NCBI GenBank assembly: GCA_963514095.1
Contig: OY741272.1
Location: 25,127,230 to 25,191,229, forward strand
Origin: Eutrigla gurnardus
Taxonomy: Eukaryota; Chordata; Actinopteri; Perciformes; Triglidae
DNA length: 64,000 nucleotides
Direction: 5' to 3'
Both the position numbers and the translations under genes were made by a program. Of this stretch, positions 1 through 12,930 are shown piece by piece. How positions within the stretch are numbered: position 1 is the first letter of the stretch; each line of letters starts with the position of its first letter. The notes under the pieces were generated by a model. It searched no databases and had not been told where the DNA came from. It saw nothing but the letters and a program-made list of their open reading frames with translations.

Positions 1-45
1 GAAGGATTCATCCTCTGGGGAGAATGAGTGTCTGTACTAAACCTC
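1..45 (+). repeat. Dispersed repeat family 3, fragment at window edge
   Basis: The first 45 bases (attcatcctctggggagaat, gagtgtctgtactaaac) match the same segment as the 23.7-kb copy. The element is cut by the window start. Confidence 0.45.
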
Positions 46-3000
46 CCCATTAGCATGCTTGGCTAAAAATCTACTAATATCGAGAGGAAAAAGCCCATTT
101 AAGATCAGAACTGAAGGGCGGGTGATTGCAACGTTCCAACAACTTGTCAGCGGCAGTCAACCGGCAACCAAAGGGGCAGAAGCATGTATGATTATGACAC
201 ATGTCCAGCTCGCCAGTACATGACATGAATACTAATCAGGGTAAAGAAGCCAACGAGCCGTGAGACAGGAGCCTATATTCCACCGATGGCGTTCAGTCAT
301 GAGTGGCTCCAGACGCTGCATCCAATAGACTTTATATGCATCTGGGATTCTTTAAACGTGTCATTAAAACAGAGCAGGGGAAATGTTTTCCTCAGCATGT
401 TGGCAGGTTAACGTGGAGAATGACCATGACATGTTTTTTTTTTATTTAAACCACAAACTTGAATTCGGACCGTGTATTTACCACGGTGCTGCTGTAATAT
501 TCATTGCTGCTTATAGTGGCTTTTATTTTTAACAGCCTCCTTCTCAATTAAAATAAATACAGGATACAAAAATAAATTTGCATTATAAATTTGATTTATG
601 ATCATGATTATTTGATGTGTCTTCTGTGATGCAATACATGTATCCGTTTCTTAAAAAAAAGATAGATAAGTGCCCTGTTAAGTGTGTTAAGCACATTTTG
701 AAGCATGATTAACTGGATAATATCATGAATCCCAATCCTTTTGGCCAGAACAATCCTGACATGACACTTTCATATCTTCCCATCTATCATCCCAAATCCA
801 CCGCCGAGGGAGAAACAGGGCCGGCGTTCTCACAAAAACAAGCCTGCAAAGAGGTAACGACTTCCAGACGTGTTCTGCAACAATCGGATTCATCACTAAC
901 CTCTTCCCCCGACTCCTGATTCACCGCGGATGAAAGGAAGAGTCGGGTTTCAAGACGCCGCATCCCCTGATGAAGCGGCCGCTGAGCATCTAAAGCAGAG
1001 TGGATCGTGTTTTAAAGGAGTTCAACCACCGCGGTGGGGGACTCCATCCAAGAGGCACCGGCCTCAGCGGCGACTCACAAAAGGTGCTTTTGATTAGACG
1101 GTTGGCATGAGGCAGGAGGAGAGCTGGCTCTGCCTCGCCAATGAGGCTCCCTTGTGTAAAGTTAATCGCAGCAGGTAATGGATTCGGCTTTCAGGGATCT
1201 TTTTCTTTATTAAGCATTTAGGAAAGACAAGGATGTTGTGGCGGAATAGGAAACGTGATATTGATTTATGTTGCTTTAGCTTGTTGCAACAGATTACCAA
1301 ATACATTTGAGACCTTATAACTGGGATGGGATTTGGTGAGTAATCACCTGATCAAATCTTGTTCATTTGAGGGCAACAGTTCTAGTTGTTGCTTTGTCTT
1401 TTTAATTTATAGTGTGTAGTCATTTCTTGCGCACCAATCCCAAAAGGACTGAAACTTCTCATTAGTTACACATCTGATGCAAAACAGCCACTTTGCTCGG
1501 AATACAGGAGCTGAAAAGTCTCAGGTTTTGGCAGCCAGGTCTCCACAAGCATTGTATATTTGCACTGCAACAGAAAACAGGAGCAGCCGACGTGGATGAG
1601 CGTTATTTCACACAGCATATGCTGACCATTCAACCTAAAAAAAAGAATAAAAAACAGGGAGTTTCTATTGAGAAAGCACTCTTGGCCTGTTGTATGCGGG
1701 ACAGCACTGCCTTGACAGAGGACTAGAGGAGCAGATTTGGCCATGATTGGTGCCAGCCTCTTTCATACCTGATAATAGTGTAATCCTTTCAAAACAAAAG
1801 CCTTTCACAACTGCAGTGTGAACGCTTCGGGTCAGAAAATTTACAAAACAATTCAAATGAATTAAAGAATGTTTTCTGTTTGCAAATCCAAAGGAGCTGG
1901 CGTCGGCCCTGATCCTGAACGCTGAGTCACAGAAAGAGAAGTTGTGGGATGTGATCCGATATGAAAGGCATAAAAACACAAAAGTCCTGTAATAAATCCC
2001 ATCTTTATAATGCCGCCCTTTGTTCGATTCGTAATGGATTACATTCTATTCTGCACATGTGCATGAACCCCGGCCTTGGGCTGTTCCCATGCTCATGCTC
2101 ATTTAAAAAAACATTAATAAAGCATAGTAGCCTTTTTTCAACAAGGCAGCAGAACATCTTTGGCTTTCTATGACTTGTATGTACTTCTGCCGGGTACAGT
2201 CACTCTTTCACCACACATGACTCTACCAATGACGTCATCTGAACATGAGTGGATGACACTTACACCCGCATGTCGAGCATCAAAGCGTGCATGTGGCGTT
2301 TTACAAGTTGTTTCCTTCATCTGCTGTCGACGCGTAACCAGGAAGCTTTTCAAGTTGTGATAAAAATATGGGAACAAGGCTTGTTGTTGTTTCCCCCAAA
2401 TCTGCCTTCCATGTGTTTTACGGCCAATGTAAACAATGGAGGCTGTTGAACAAAAGGTATTCTAATGTAACATTTTGGAAATAAAAGACAGCTGAGACCC
2501 TTTTTCCCAAGAACATGACATCACTTCCACCGAATAAACCGCCGCATAGTTACTTGGATATTCCACGATCAAAGTCCTGCTTTTAGTCACACATAATGGT
2601 CAAACTGGTTCGAAGCAGGATAATCAGATCCACCCACTCCTAGACCGACTTCAATCATCTTAACAGGCTACAACAGTTAAATGATGTCACATGAAACACA
2701 AAACTCTTCCAAATTTAAAAGCAACTCATGAAATATAAAATCAACACCGTCCCAGCTCAGCTGTGAAAGCTGGTTTGGCTCATGGGTATGGACGCGGATC
2801 ATAGCTAATGACCCAAACATGTCATTGATTACAACGGGGTGCCCGCTTTTTCCTCTTAAAAACCATGCAGTCTGGAAAAATCCCAAATAATTAAATTAAT
2901 ACAAAAAGGCAGAAAAGTAAAAACTTGGAGGAGAGCTGAGGTTGAACTTCGAGCTCCTCCGTTGCTCAACATAAGAGGAGGAGGAGTGGTCCCTCATTTC

Positions 3001-5325
3001 ATTATCTATTGCAGTATGACGGGATATTTTTGTATTTTCTTCATCAGAGAACTACTTTTTCCAACATTAAATTTGTAAGAATTAACACAAAATCAGCTTA
3101 GAAATTACTTAAATTATTTATGTCTCCACCATTGGTGACTCCTGGCCTAGAGAGCTGATTTAGAAAAAAGGAAAATCCAACACATGAGCTTGCCAACTCA
3201 GACAAAAGGCAACAGCTACACAGGAGAGGAAGCCCTGCTGGCTAAAGTCAACAAGTCTGACATGAACAAATCCCGCTCTGCGCCGAGACAAAAAGAGCAC
3301 GGTGCGGCGTGAAAGCGGAGCAGACGACACCTCACTTCCACATCATCCATTTACTGCAAAGACGACACGTATGGAAGGCATGCGCTCCAACACGCATGCA
3401 CCGAAGTTAACGGCCCAGCGTGTTTAAAACCGAGAACAAGCGCCCGGCCGTTCACATGGCGTGGTCAAAATATAGGCACAGAATGTGCTGCTCGCGGTGT
3501 ATATATACAGCCGGGGAGCTAAGATACCCGAGCTCATGAATGCAGCTCGAGTAGGGCACGTATAAAAATGGGTAGACTCGCCCGCAAGCCTGAAATAAGG
3601 CCTACGCACGGGCGTCCAAGGTGCAAAGTCAGGGTGAGTCACGGGACCTGCTGGTCAGCGGCAACGCAACCGGCGATGTCGCACACAGATGCACAGACGG
3701 GCTCTTCCTGTCGCTGATTGGCCCAGAGGGAAGACGTGATTAAAAAGGAGGGGAGGTAAATGTTGATACAACAAGCACAGTTCGCCCCATTGTGAGGCCT
3801 GGTGGAATGAGATCGGCCCCCGGCACGGACATCCCCCCCCCCCCCCACCCCCACCCTCGTCACACAGAATGGGAACTTTCACGAAGGGACGGGAACAGAG
3901 AGCCGAGCTGTGCGGCTCAGACAGAGAAAGCCGAGGAAGTCAAACACAGTCTCACATCGCTGCTTTTGTTCAACCAGCGCAGAGAATCAGCCAGCGGCTC
4001 CCAGAGCCAAACCTCCTGACGAAAGGTTACCATTGTTACCAGTTGAAAATAGTCACGGAGAAAACAGTTAAGCTGGTTACAGTGACAACCAGCTGACTGC
4101 TGGTGGGAATGGCATGTAGACGCAGCTGGGAAATGAACCAACAGATCTCTAATCCACGGGGAGCTCTCCTTTTGTAACAAACGCAGGTGAAAATAATCAC
4201 GAGTGCAGTGGGTTAACAGAAGTGGGGGGCGGAGGGGTCACTGACCCCCGATGCCACGAGAGAAACAGGAATGCAGGGTCAGACAGTGGGAGACCTCGCT
4301 CTCTCTCTCTACACACCAGAATAGACTTGACTTCGCTGCAGGTCACAGACGGATCCTTCCTCCTCCAGAAGGCGTCCCGGTGACTTCAACACCTCCCCTG
4401 AAGGGAGTGAGCCGTTCGATCTGGACTAAAGTGATAAATCAAAGTCAAACTGTCTTTTTCTTTTCACCGAAGCATGTGATGGATCACAGACGATAATCAT
4501 TACTCATCATAAGCTTGAACGCAGAGGGCGAGCCAGGTGAGCGAAGGGAGGCCTGGAGATGGAAAAGGCTTCAAGTTCACGTTATGCCTCCGTGATATAT
4601 TTATTTTAAGCCGACAGAGGAGCAGACACAATGAGTAGCCTTTCTATGAGGGTAAGAGTGGAGTTTTATCACTCTTCAGTGCTAACAGTCAAAGGAAGCC
4701 CATCATAAAATAACAGAAATAGTAATATTGCAGTTTTGACAGGAGTTCATAACTGATAAACCAACTAAACACTCACAAATCCGCTCTACAGACACTTCTT
4801 CTCAACTTACAGTACGTTAATATTAAAAAAATTCCATGTGACTAAATTAAAACACCATAAACTCACGATAATCCTGGCCATATCCTGGATTACAATATAA
4901 TCCCCATAATCATCAAACAGTGCTTAAAACTCTTAAAAACTGTGAAAATAAAATAAAAACAAATATTTTCATTGCGTCACAGATGAGAGAAGAAAACAAT
5001 AAATCGAACAATCTTAAATAAGGTGTCCTTGTATAAATACATATTTAATATATTGGCAATATTGTGTGAGACTGTATTTTTTTAAATCATACTCAGACAG
5101 CTTTTTCCAAGTCACTCATATTTACGATTATCCCGATTAAACTGCGTTTTTCCCGATCAGATCGTTTAGTCTCATCTCTACTACAATCCCGCTGTCACTC
5201 TAATCCGCCTTCCATCACAATAGATTACACGCGTGTTTCTGTTTTGTTTCGTCATAGATGTCACATGCCGGAACAAAGCCGGCTCACTAAACAGCTCATA
5301 AACCCGTCATACCGATGTCATCGTC
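1..5325. other. Non-coding stretch left of the CpG island
   Basis: No coding exon recognised on either strand. Short open frames here lack domains and codon bias. It holds a repeat fragment at 1-45 and a C-rich run near 3833-3853. If the minus-strand exon at 5.3 kb is real, this is its first intron. Confidence 0.6.
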
Positions 5326-5331
5326 TCTTAC

Positions 5332-5705
5332 CTGTTAGAACCGGGTCCGGGGTCAGCGGAGGGAAACCTGGAGCGAAGAGGAAACACGCCGCGGGAGAGA
5401 AATCACTTCTGCCCAAAACTTCGCAGGCGGAACCTGTTCACCGCGTCACCGCGTCACCGCGTCACTCCGCCGCCGCTGCTTCACGGGAACATCCGACTTC
5501 TCTTCCTGGAAAAGTTTCCCGGCGGCCCCGCGGCTGCGTGTCTCCGGCTGACGGTGAACTGTTGGTCATGGAGGAAATGAAGTTTGAGGAAGAGGAAAAA
5601 GGGGGCTGGTGCTGTTTGCCGAGTCCTACAGGCGTGTCGGAGAGTTCCGGAGGGGCCGGGGGCGCGGGGTGGGGGGGGCAGGGGGGGCTCCGACAAAACC
5701 TGAAA
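5332..5705 (-). promoter_or_regulatory. CpG-rich island with minus-strand splice donor: candidate first exon of a leftward gene
   Basis: GC- and CpG-rich between AT-rich flanks. Read on the minus strand it ends in CTAACAG followed by GTAAGA (intron starting at 5331), a full donor consensus. This fits a non-coding first exon and promoter of a gene running left out of the window. A 9-base unit (caccgcgtc) is repeated three times at 5437-5466. A 156-codon open frame on the plus strand here is compositional and shows no known domain. I considered the 5' end of a neighbour such as tspan9, which lies near PRMT8 in mammals, but no coding exon supports that. Confidence 0.35.
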
Positions 5706-6123
5706 CCACTGTGATTTATTGCTATTAGTCTCAGAGGTCGAACTTTTTCTTATTCATTTAGAAGTTGTGAAAAATGCAAGCCTTGACAGCTCACCATAGG
5801 GACCACGGGGATGTAAATGTTATGGGCAATTTGTCATTTCCCTAAATAAATATTATATGCACCAGTTGTTTTTATTTGGCTACAAGCTGTCAATGTTTGG
5901 TTGGTGTATTCATCAAGAGAGAGAGAGAGAGAGATGATTAGCTGCAAATCCATAATATAACATAATTATAATACACCGGTTTTTATTCTATTTGGCTACA
6001 AGCTGTTTGTTTGGTTGTAGGATTAGTTTAAAGAGAGAAAGAAAGAGAGATGATGAACTTCAAATCCATCATTTGGGCTTTTTTTTCACTCCTTGAGTCT
6101 GATATAATTACTTCACAAATCAA

Positions 6124-6630
6124 TACTAAGCCACCGCTGAAGTGCCCTAAACTTGCATTATCTCTGCTGGCCATCAGGGGGCGACTCTGATTGTCAAAAG
6201 AAGTCTGATTGTGTGGAAGTCTATTACAAAATGACCCGACTTCTCACTTGATTTACAAGTAAAGATTGTAAAGACGAGGTTATGGTCTCAATCTCTAGTT
6301 TCAAGTCTTCTTCAATACAGCATGATGTTTATTTAGTCACTTATGTTCCCATTTAGAGTCGCATAAACCATAAAGCAGCGTTTGCTTTAGGGCAATTTGC
6401 TTCGGAGATGACTTCTTAGCTGTAAAGTTACCTCAAATTATGGAAGCTAACTTTCTTAACAGCTTCACCAGAAGCCAGATGGATCCAGATCCATTAAGGT
6501 TGCTGCTCGCGGTGCCCAGTCGGCCAAAATCTAAAATGGTGACGGCCAAACTCGAGTCTTTAAAAGAATAGCCTATGAACCAAATGATGACATCACGATG
6601 ACTACATACTTCTTATATATGGCCCGTGGG
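6124..6630 (+). repeat. Dispersed repeat family 1, copy A
   Basis: Starts with gctgaagtgccctaaac and ggccatcagggggcgactc, includes tctcaatctctagtttcaag and aacagcttcaccagaagcc, and ends near gatgactacatacttcttat. It matches copies B to E in the same order. It has no protein-coding capacity. I recognise it as a widespread percomorph repeat but do not recall a firm class or name. Confidence 0.75.
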
Positions 6631-8029
6631 TACTCTTGAAAATATAATCATCTTGTGTTACTTTTCCAACCCTAGGAGAAAGTCCGCTGCATGGGTGGGA
6701 AAACCTGCACTCACCGCTCCACCCTGAGTGCCTGTGGATCCCCTGCTGTCATGGTTACGCTGCCATTAACTAGAGTGTCACCGAGACAAATTTAAAACAC
6801 ATAATCATTAAAGTGCACACACCGGTCCCCTGATGGATGGAATCATTTGAGCAGAGAGCAGAGCCCGATGTGTTTTAGCTGAATGTAATAGCGCTGTTAA
6901 AAAGCTCTTCTCTGGACTGGCCTTCCCCATCAGCGTCCAGCAGTAAATTAAAGCACTAGTTCTACCTTCTGTGTTTATTCAACGCTAGGCCAAGCAGCTG
7001 CTGGCTACAGCTTCGTATTTACATATGGAAGAGTGGTATGCATCTTCTCATGTATACGTTTGGTATCCATTTGCTGCAGTTACCAAAATAGATGAATTGT
7101 TATAAATTTATATTCACGTAGAGTCCTTTAAATGCAGAGATTTCTATTCAAATGGGTTTAATCCATCATATAATTGCTTCTCTCCCACCGGCACGGCAAA
7201 TTCACGAGCTGACATCTGATGAATTGGGATTCGCTGCAGCTTCCGAACATTCCCAGCCGGGGTTTGGTCAGGAATCCTTCGGAGTCAGGAATGACAATAC
7301 CGGGGTTAAGCATCACGCATTCCTGGAGATACTCTCGACGCGTCTCACACGGCTGTCAAACTGGACGATATGGACATTAATTTGCTTCACAGCGGGGGGC
7401 CATTATGTGACTCTAATTCGGCCTCCCAGCATCAGTAATATACGGGAGAGCATTCCAGGTGGAGGATGCTGGTCTTAATGACTTAAAAGCCAGCATGGGA
7501 AGCACCTGGAGGGGAGCCAGGCCTGCACCATCCACCATACCTTGAAGCCCACGATAATCAATGACTCCTGTTGTGGATTTCACTCTCAGGGCTCACAGCA
7601 CGGCATGCTGGGAGGGGGAAAAACTGCTTCAGACTTCTTGGAAACCTGCACTGCTGTGAGTTCTGCTCGGCTCACCTTGTGATTTCTCTTTAAGCATCAT
7701 TTAAGAGTCTGGCGAGGAGAAAAATTCGTTCATCACAGAAAAAAAAAATCATACTGCAATTTTCCCAACTATGAAGCCAATAGAGTCATAGTGTGTGGAG
7801 GGGTGGAGTGTTAGACAGGTGGGGAAATAGCAGGGATGGCAGTTGTAAGGTATTATTACCGTTTTGGATTTTTATCATCGTGATTAGATAGATGAGTGAC
7901 AGATTTTTATGCTCAACAGCTGCCAATTTAGAGAGCACATTTCTTTAATAACATCTTGTTGTGGCAAGACATCAAGTATTAGTTTGCACGGCTTCAGTCG
8001 AAACAACGAGGACACAATATCCTAGTCTC

Positions 8030-8115
8030 AAAGGTAGTTTTATGTAACTAAGTACAAGTACGAATTTGAGATACTTGTCTTTCCATTTTACTTAACTTTC
8101 TATTGCATTACATCT
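8030..8115 (-). repeat. Dispersed repeat family 4, short fragment
   Basis: Contains aagtacaagtacgaatttga, gatacttgtctttccatttt and acttaactttctattgcatt, resembling the stepped ACTTGTACTT region of family 4. Confidence 0.4.
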
Positions 8116-9420
8116 CATTATTACTGGTGTGAGCAAATGACTCAGCAAATTTGACAACTGAAGAACTGTCCGTGATCTGCTGGAATGTCACAAAGCTGAA
8201 AATAGGAATTTTTGAGAGGTACGTGGTTCTCACAGGACAGCGACGCTACAAACATCTGCTTATAATATAAAGCATTGTTATCCAACAGCATATTAAGTAA
8301 ATTAAATGAAGCCGCCTTAAACAGCAGTAAAATGCAACAAACAGTATGTGAATCCAATAACTTCATAGAGTAAAACAGGGGGCATTCTTCTGCACAATGA
8401 GGAATTTTACAGTACATTTTGCCGATACTAGAACCAAGAAAGGTTCTAAGGTAGTTCTAACTGATTGCAGCTAAAATCTAATTGCACCCATGTGTGCAGC
8501 TATAAAAATCCCTACAAGCTTTGTCTTAAAGCTACCAGTCATGCTTTGTCTTCTGTTTCATCCTTCTGTCCTTTGTCTTCGTGTTGTACATCACCGTTAC
8601 GTACCACGGTTACTCTCCGGCTGACGAAGGCACAGCGACTAATTGCACAAATACACTTGAATGGTCTTAATCAGAACCGATTAGGTGCAGCTCATGAATT
8701 TAAAGCCCAATCAGGGTGTGTTTGTTGTTGTAGCTCTCTGGCACAGGTGGAGGACGTTCCTCACAGCGCCGTCAGAGCACAGACAGGAGCGGCGACCTTG
8801 AACAAACAGAAACTTGAGTTCTCACTCCGACTTTACTCGCAACTTAATTGCTCGGCTATCTGTCTTTCTTCCGTTTAACGGGCTGCTTTCTAAGAGGCCG
8901 AGAAGCATTCGATTTTTGTGATTTATAGCTGTGAAGGTTGGGTAGTAGATTAATGACCTGTGTGCCACAAGGTGCTCTGGACTAGAGACTGCAGAGCTGA
9001 ACCCGTCATATCTTATTAGAAGGTAAAAATCCAACAATCATATCGTGACTCCAGAGATGAAAATGTGAAATACTTGGCTGCGGATATTTTGCGTGAAAAC
9101 AATTCAGTGTTGCAACACTTTTTCACTGAAAGGTTCTCAAACATTTGCGCTGGCAGAGTCCCATCTATTCCCATCCTATTGATCCATAGCAGCATCTGGC
9201 ACTCTGTCCCAAGTAAATAGTTTTATAGCCTACTGTAAGCTATTTTATTGAGTTTCCATTTAGAGAAAGGCTCTGAGTGAATTTTAGTTTTCCCTGTGGT
9301 AAACAATTACGCAGTGTTCTGTAAATGTCAAGGGCTTTTATTGTGAAAAGTTAGAATGGAAGGAGTAATTGAGTCTGCCATCTGCACTTCTTTTTGTGTT
9401 AGTTGGTATCACCGTAGACC

Positions 9421-9770
9421 AGGCAGAAACCTCCGCTTCTGAAAAGTGAAGCCAAGGCTGAAGTGCCTTAAACATGCATTCTCTTTATTGGCCATCAGGG
9501 GCCGACTCTTCTGGCTGAAAATGAAGTCCAAAGTCAAAGAAGTGATCCTACTTCTTACTTAATTTAGCTATAAACATGAGTTTATAGTCTCAATCGCTAG
9601 TTTGAAGTCTTCTTTAATACAGTGCAACATTTACTAAATTATGCTACAATTTAGAGTAAATTATAGGATCAAGCAGGGTATGCTTTAGGCTTCAAAACTG
9701 TAGTCCACTAACCAACGAGAGATGTCACCATGACTACACCGACTTCTTATATACGGTCTGTGCCATACAC
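9421..9770 (+). repeat. Dispersed repeat family 1, copy B
   Basis: Begins aacctccgcttctgaaaagt, then gctgaagtgccttaaac, ggccatcaggggccgactc, tctcaatcgctagtttgaag, and ends with atgactacaccgacttctta tatacggtctg. It lacks the middle GCTACC block seen in copies C and D, so it is internally deleted relative to them. Confidence 0.75.
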
Positions 9771-11134
9771 TTTAACAAACACTCCCACACTGTTTCCAAA
9801 TAACTGTCGTTTGACATGACAGCGTGCGACTGGCAAAGGATCAAAGTCGCAGTGAAACCTTGTCATTAATTATTCACCGAGCCCCGGCGCTGCTGTCACA
9901 CTTGAGCTGTCTAAACCGATGCCCTTCAAATGACACGTCGGTATGTGCAGCACGGCGTCACACACCTCACGCGGCAGAAGCGAACGGGGGGGAAAATAGC
10001 CATCGGCCCACTGCAGGGTGGCGTGCAAAAGCAATGCGTCAGCGGTCAGTCGGCTCCTTCAGCGCTGAAGCTTTCCTGCAGTGACCAGCAGGAGACGGAC
10101 GCGGAGTCACAGCCGTTGTTAAGGACACATTTAGAGTCTGCAGGCACAGCGTGTGATAACGAGCGTCCCGGCAGGGTAATTGTCTGAGAAAAGAACTCTA
10201 ACTTTCTTGGTTTCACGCAGGGAAATATAAGATATCAATTCATAAAAACAGTAGAGATGGGTTTTTCTTTCATTCTTACATGCGTCGTAGACTCGTAGCG
10301 CTCCCCCCACTCTGGGAGGGTCCTGGGCACCAGAGACCCGAGGCTTTCCCTCAGTAGTTAAACCGTCACACTAACTGTTGATTGCAGGGTGGAAAAGGGC
10401 TTTTGGTTTTATGATTCAAAATCTCAACAGGGACCTCACCGTGGCAGCTCATATAGTATCCTAAATAACGTCGCTCATATTCGATTACACGCTGCATCCA
10501 GCAGTTAGTGAACAACGAGCCTCTATGCTCGCAGTTGTCACTTCTCCTGCGGTAAGCTACTTTAAAAGCTATTACAGTCATACACATCATTCATCGTTGT
10601 CACAAATGACCCTGAGGTAAGTGAAAATTGTGGCCCTTTATACGCCTTCGGGGCTTCCAAAAACATGTGTTATTGGCATCCACCAAACCAATGTTTTTAA
10701 TACGGGCAGTAAAGGCTGACATACAGATCAATAGTAAAATTCTATCTAGAACAAGAGCCAACACTTTACTTTTGAAGCTGTGACACCAGACTGTCTACTC
10801 CCTTATTTTGCTGCAGTGTTGGGCAACCATGAGGACCACGCTGAGAGGTCAAGGTCTTGGATCACAATGAGACAAACTGCTGATAATTCTTCACCAGCTG
10901 CATGATTAGGCAAAAACAATTAGCTGCAGCTGCTCCTGGTCTCCCCTCGGCCACCGACCAGTTACTTCCACTGGTTTTCATCATCGCACCGGCAGCCTGC
11001 ATGATCCTGCATGACGATGCCAAATTAGACTGACTAATAATTAAGAAAAATGTATACTGGTAACAGTCCAAGAATGAGAGCTGTTTATTTTCAGTTGTGA
11101 GTTTACATACAATGTTGCTCATAAATAATATTTT

Positions 11135-11267
11135 GTTTTCAGACACAATCCTCTGTTAAATGCATCAGTAATCATTTTTGACCAGGTGCAATGATTACAC
11201 CATGTGTCCCAGGTGAAATTGAAACAAGACATTTGCAAATAATTCCAATTTAATGGGCGACCCTGTA
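11135..11267 (-). repeat. Dispersed repeat family 5 (mariner-like end), copy 1
   Basis: On the minus strand it begins tacagggtcgcccattaaat, which resembles a mariner-type terminal repeat next to a TA. It continues with cacctgggacacatggtgta, ttgcacctggt, tgattactgatgcatttaa and cagaggattgtgtctgaaaa. The same series occurs at 30.43-30.61 kb. The opposite end could not be found. Confidence 0.5.
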
Positions 11268-12634
11268 TATGTTGTAAATATACATTTTCTATCCAATTCT
11301 GTACTTCAGATGTACGTCCAGTTTCAACGTTTCATTGCAGGAAGTAGTTTGCACTTCATGTAGCAAAGTGAAAGCATTACAAACTTTCATGCAGGAGACC
11401 AGGGTTTGTGTCCCATCACAGACTATTATCATAATTGTTAAACTGATTGAACTGCAAACAGTTTTTACTTTTCGTCCATTCAAGAAGGCAGTAGAAGAAA
11501 AACGATTTACCTGTTTAATCATCTCCACTTTAAACCCTTTAAACTGAAAACCTGAACAAATACTTGCTTGAAAATGAAATCCAAAATCAATTTCAGGCCG
11601 AATGAAATGCTTATTCAAGGTTTGTTTCGGGATAACAGGCTTTCCCCTTGAGAGAAGGACCCGTAAGCCAACGTTAAACACCTGCAAGTGAGAAGCAGAG
11701 ATATCGTTTGTTGAGTGGTGATCCTCTGCAGGCTATCATGGAGTTGTAAGACCCTTCTCCTCACACCGCAGTAACAGAGTTTAAAGCTCCACCAGTGCTT
11801 CTCTTGCAATATTCTGACCTTCCGAAGGGGTCACAGAAGAGCCATTGCTTTGCGTTGTGCTTATTACTGAGGTGATTCCACAGCAGCGTGAGATTCACGG
11901 CTTATAGCCGACCAGAACCCGGCGGAATGGAACTGCCCGACTGTGAGTGTGATTAGACCGAGGGAACATCTCATCCCTCAACAAACTACTGTTGGTTTAA
12001 GCGCCATCGACACTGAGCCAGCTTCCATCCGTCCCGCTGTCATCATCGAAAGCAGTTTCACTGGCAATAAGTTTTCACACACACACCATTTATAACAAAC
12101 GATCATTTGCAAAGCTTGACGCAATCACACTCCAAACACATTTACAATCTTTGAGATGTAAAACAGATGGCCCGTTCAAGTTGTCGTCTAACCCAATTTT
12201 TGATCATATTTATGATCGCCATTTTTTCAGAAAAAGCCATTTAATGTCTTTGCATTCTTTAATTACCTCTATATTATCTTTTATTGTTATTGGTGCCATT
12301 ACCATGCTTGATTGCCTACAGAAACGATCCAGTGTTGCTGTGTTGTATCAGCCTTACTGTCTACTGTGGAGTCTGCTTAAAGGCACAATAAGCAGGATTA
12401 AAAACAAACTATAGACCCATTCAAAAATAATCCCTGTCAATCATCACTTATGACCTGCTACAAGTGCTGCTGGGACGTTTCTGGGCATCGGCCTCTTTAA
12501 AAACGTAGCGACCGGGTACCAGATCGTAAATATGCTGAAGGAGCGTTCACTGTAGTAATAAACTATATTGGTGTTTCCACCAGTTACCACGGGTGTTGCC
12601 AAATCAATCACAGGTGTCAACCTCGTGTCTACCT

Positions 12635-12930
12635 TGTGATTGACAGGTCGCTACCATGGCGCCGCTACCGTTGCTACCATGCTATCATTGCAAGTAGCTA
12701 ACAAGAAGCTAACTTTGTTAACAGCTTCACACCAGAAGCCGTAAGGTTGCCCCCCCTGCCGCTTGTGTTCAGATCCACCTGTCGCTCCCCTGCAGTCCAA
12801 ATATGGTCACTTCACTGGTTGCAAAAACTCCTAGATCACGACAGGCAAAATCCAAGATGGCAACGTCCAAAATGCCGAACTCGAGACAGAAAAACCATAG
12901 TCACAATGACTATGTCCATATTAATTGTCT
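12635..12930 (+). repeat. Dispersed repeat family 1, copy C (3' half)
   Basis: Starts gtgattgacaggtcgctacc, has GCTACC repeats, aactttgttaacagcttcac, accagaagcc, and ends near atggcaacgtccaaaatgcc and the tcacaatgactatgtcc segment. It represents the second half of the family. Confidence 0.7.

Noticed and set aside
1..5326. Search for tspan9 or another known prmt8 neighbour on the left side
   Set aside because: No tetraspanin CCG motif or other recognisable coding exon was found; the neighbour's identity is left open.
5244..5714. 156-codon plus-strand open frame in the CpG island
   Set aside because: The translation is Pro/Gly/Ser/Arg-rich with no recognisable domain; long open frames are expected in GC-rich DNA with few stop codons.
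8465..8878. 137-codon open frame
   Set aside because: Cys/Ser-rich low-complexity translation with no known motif; no supporting signals.
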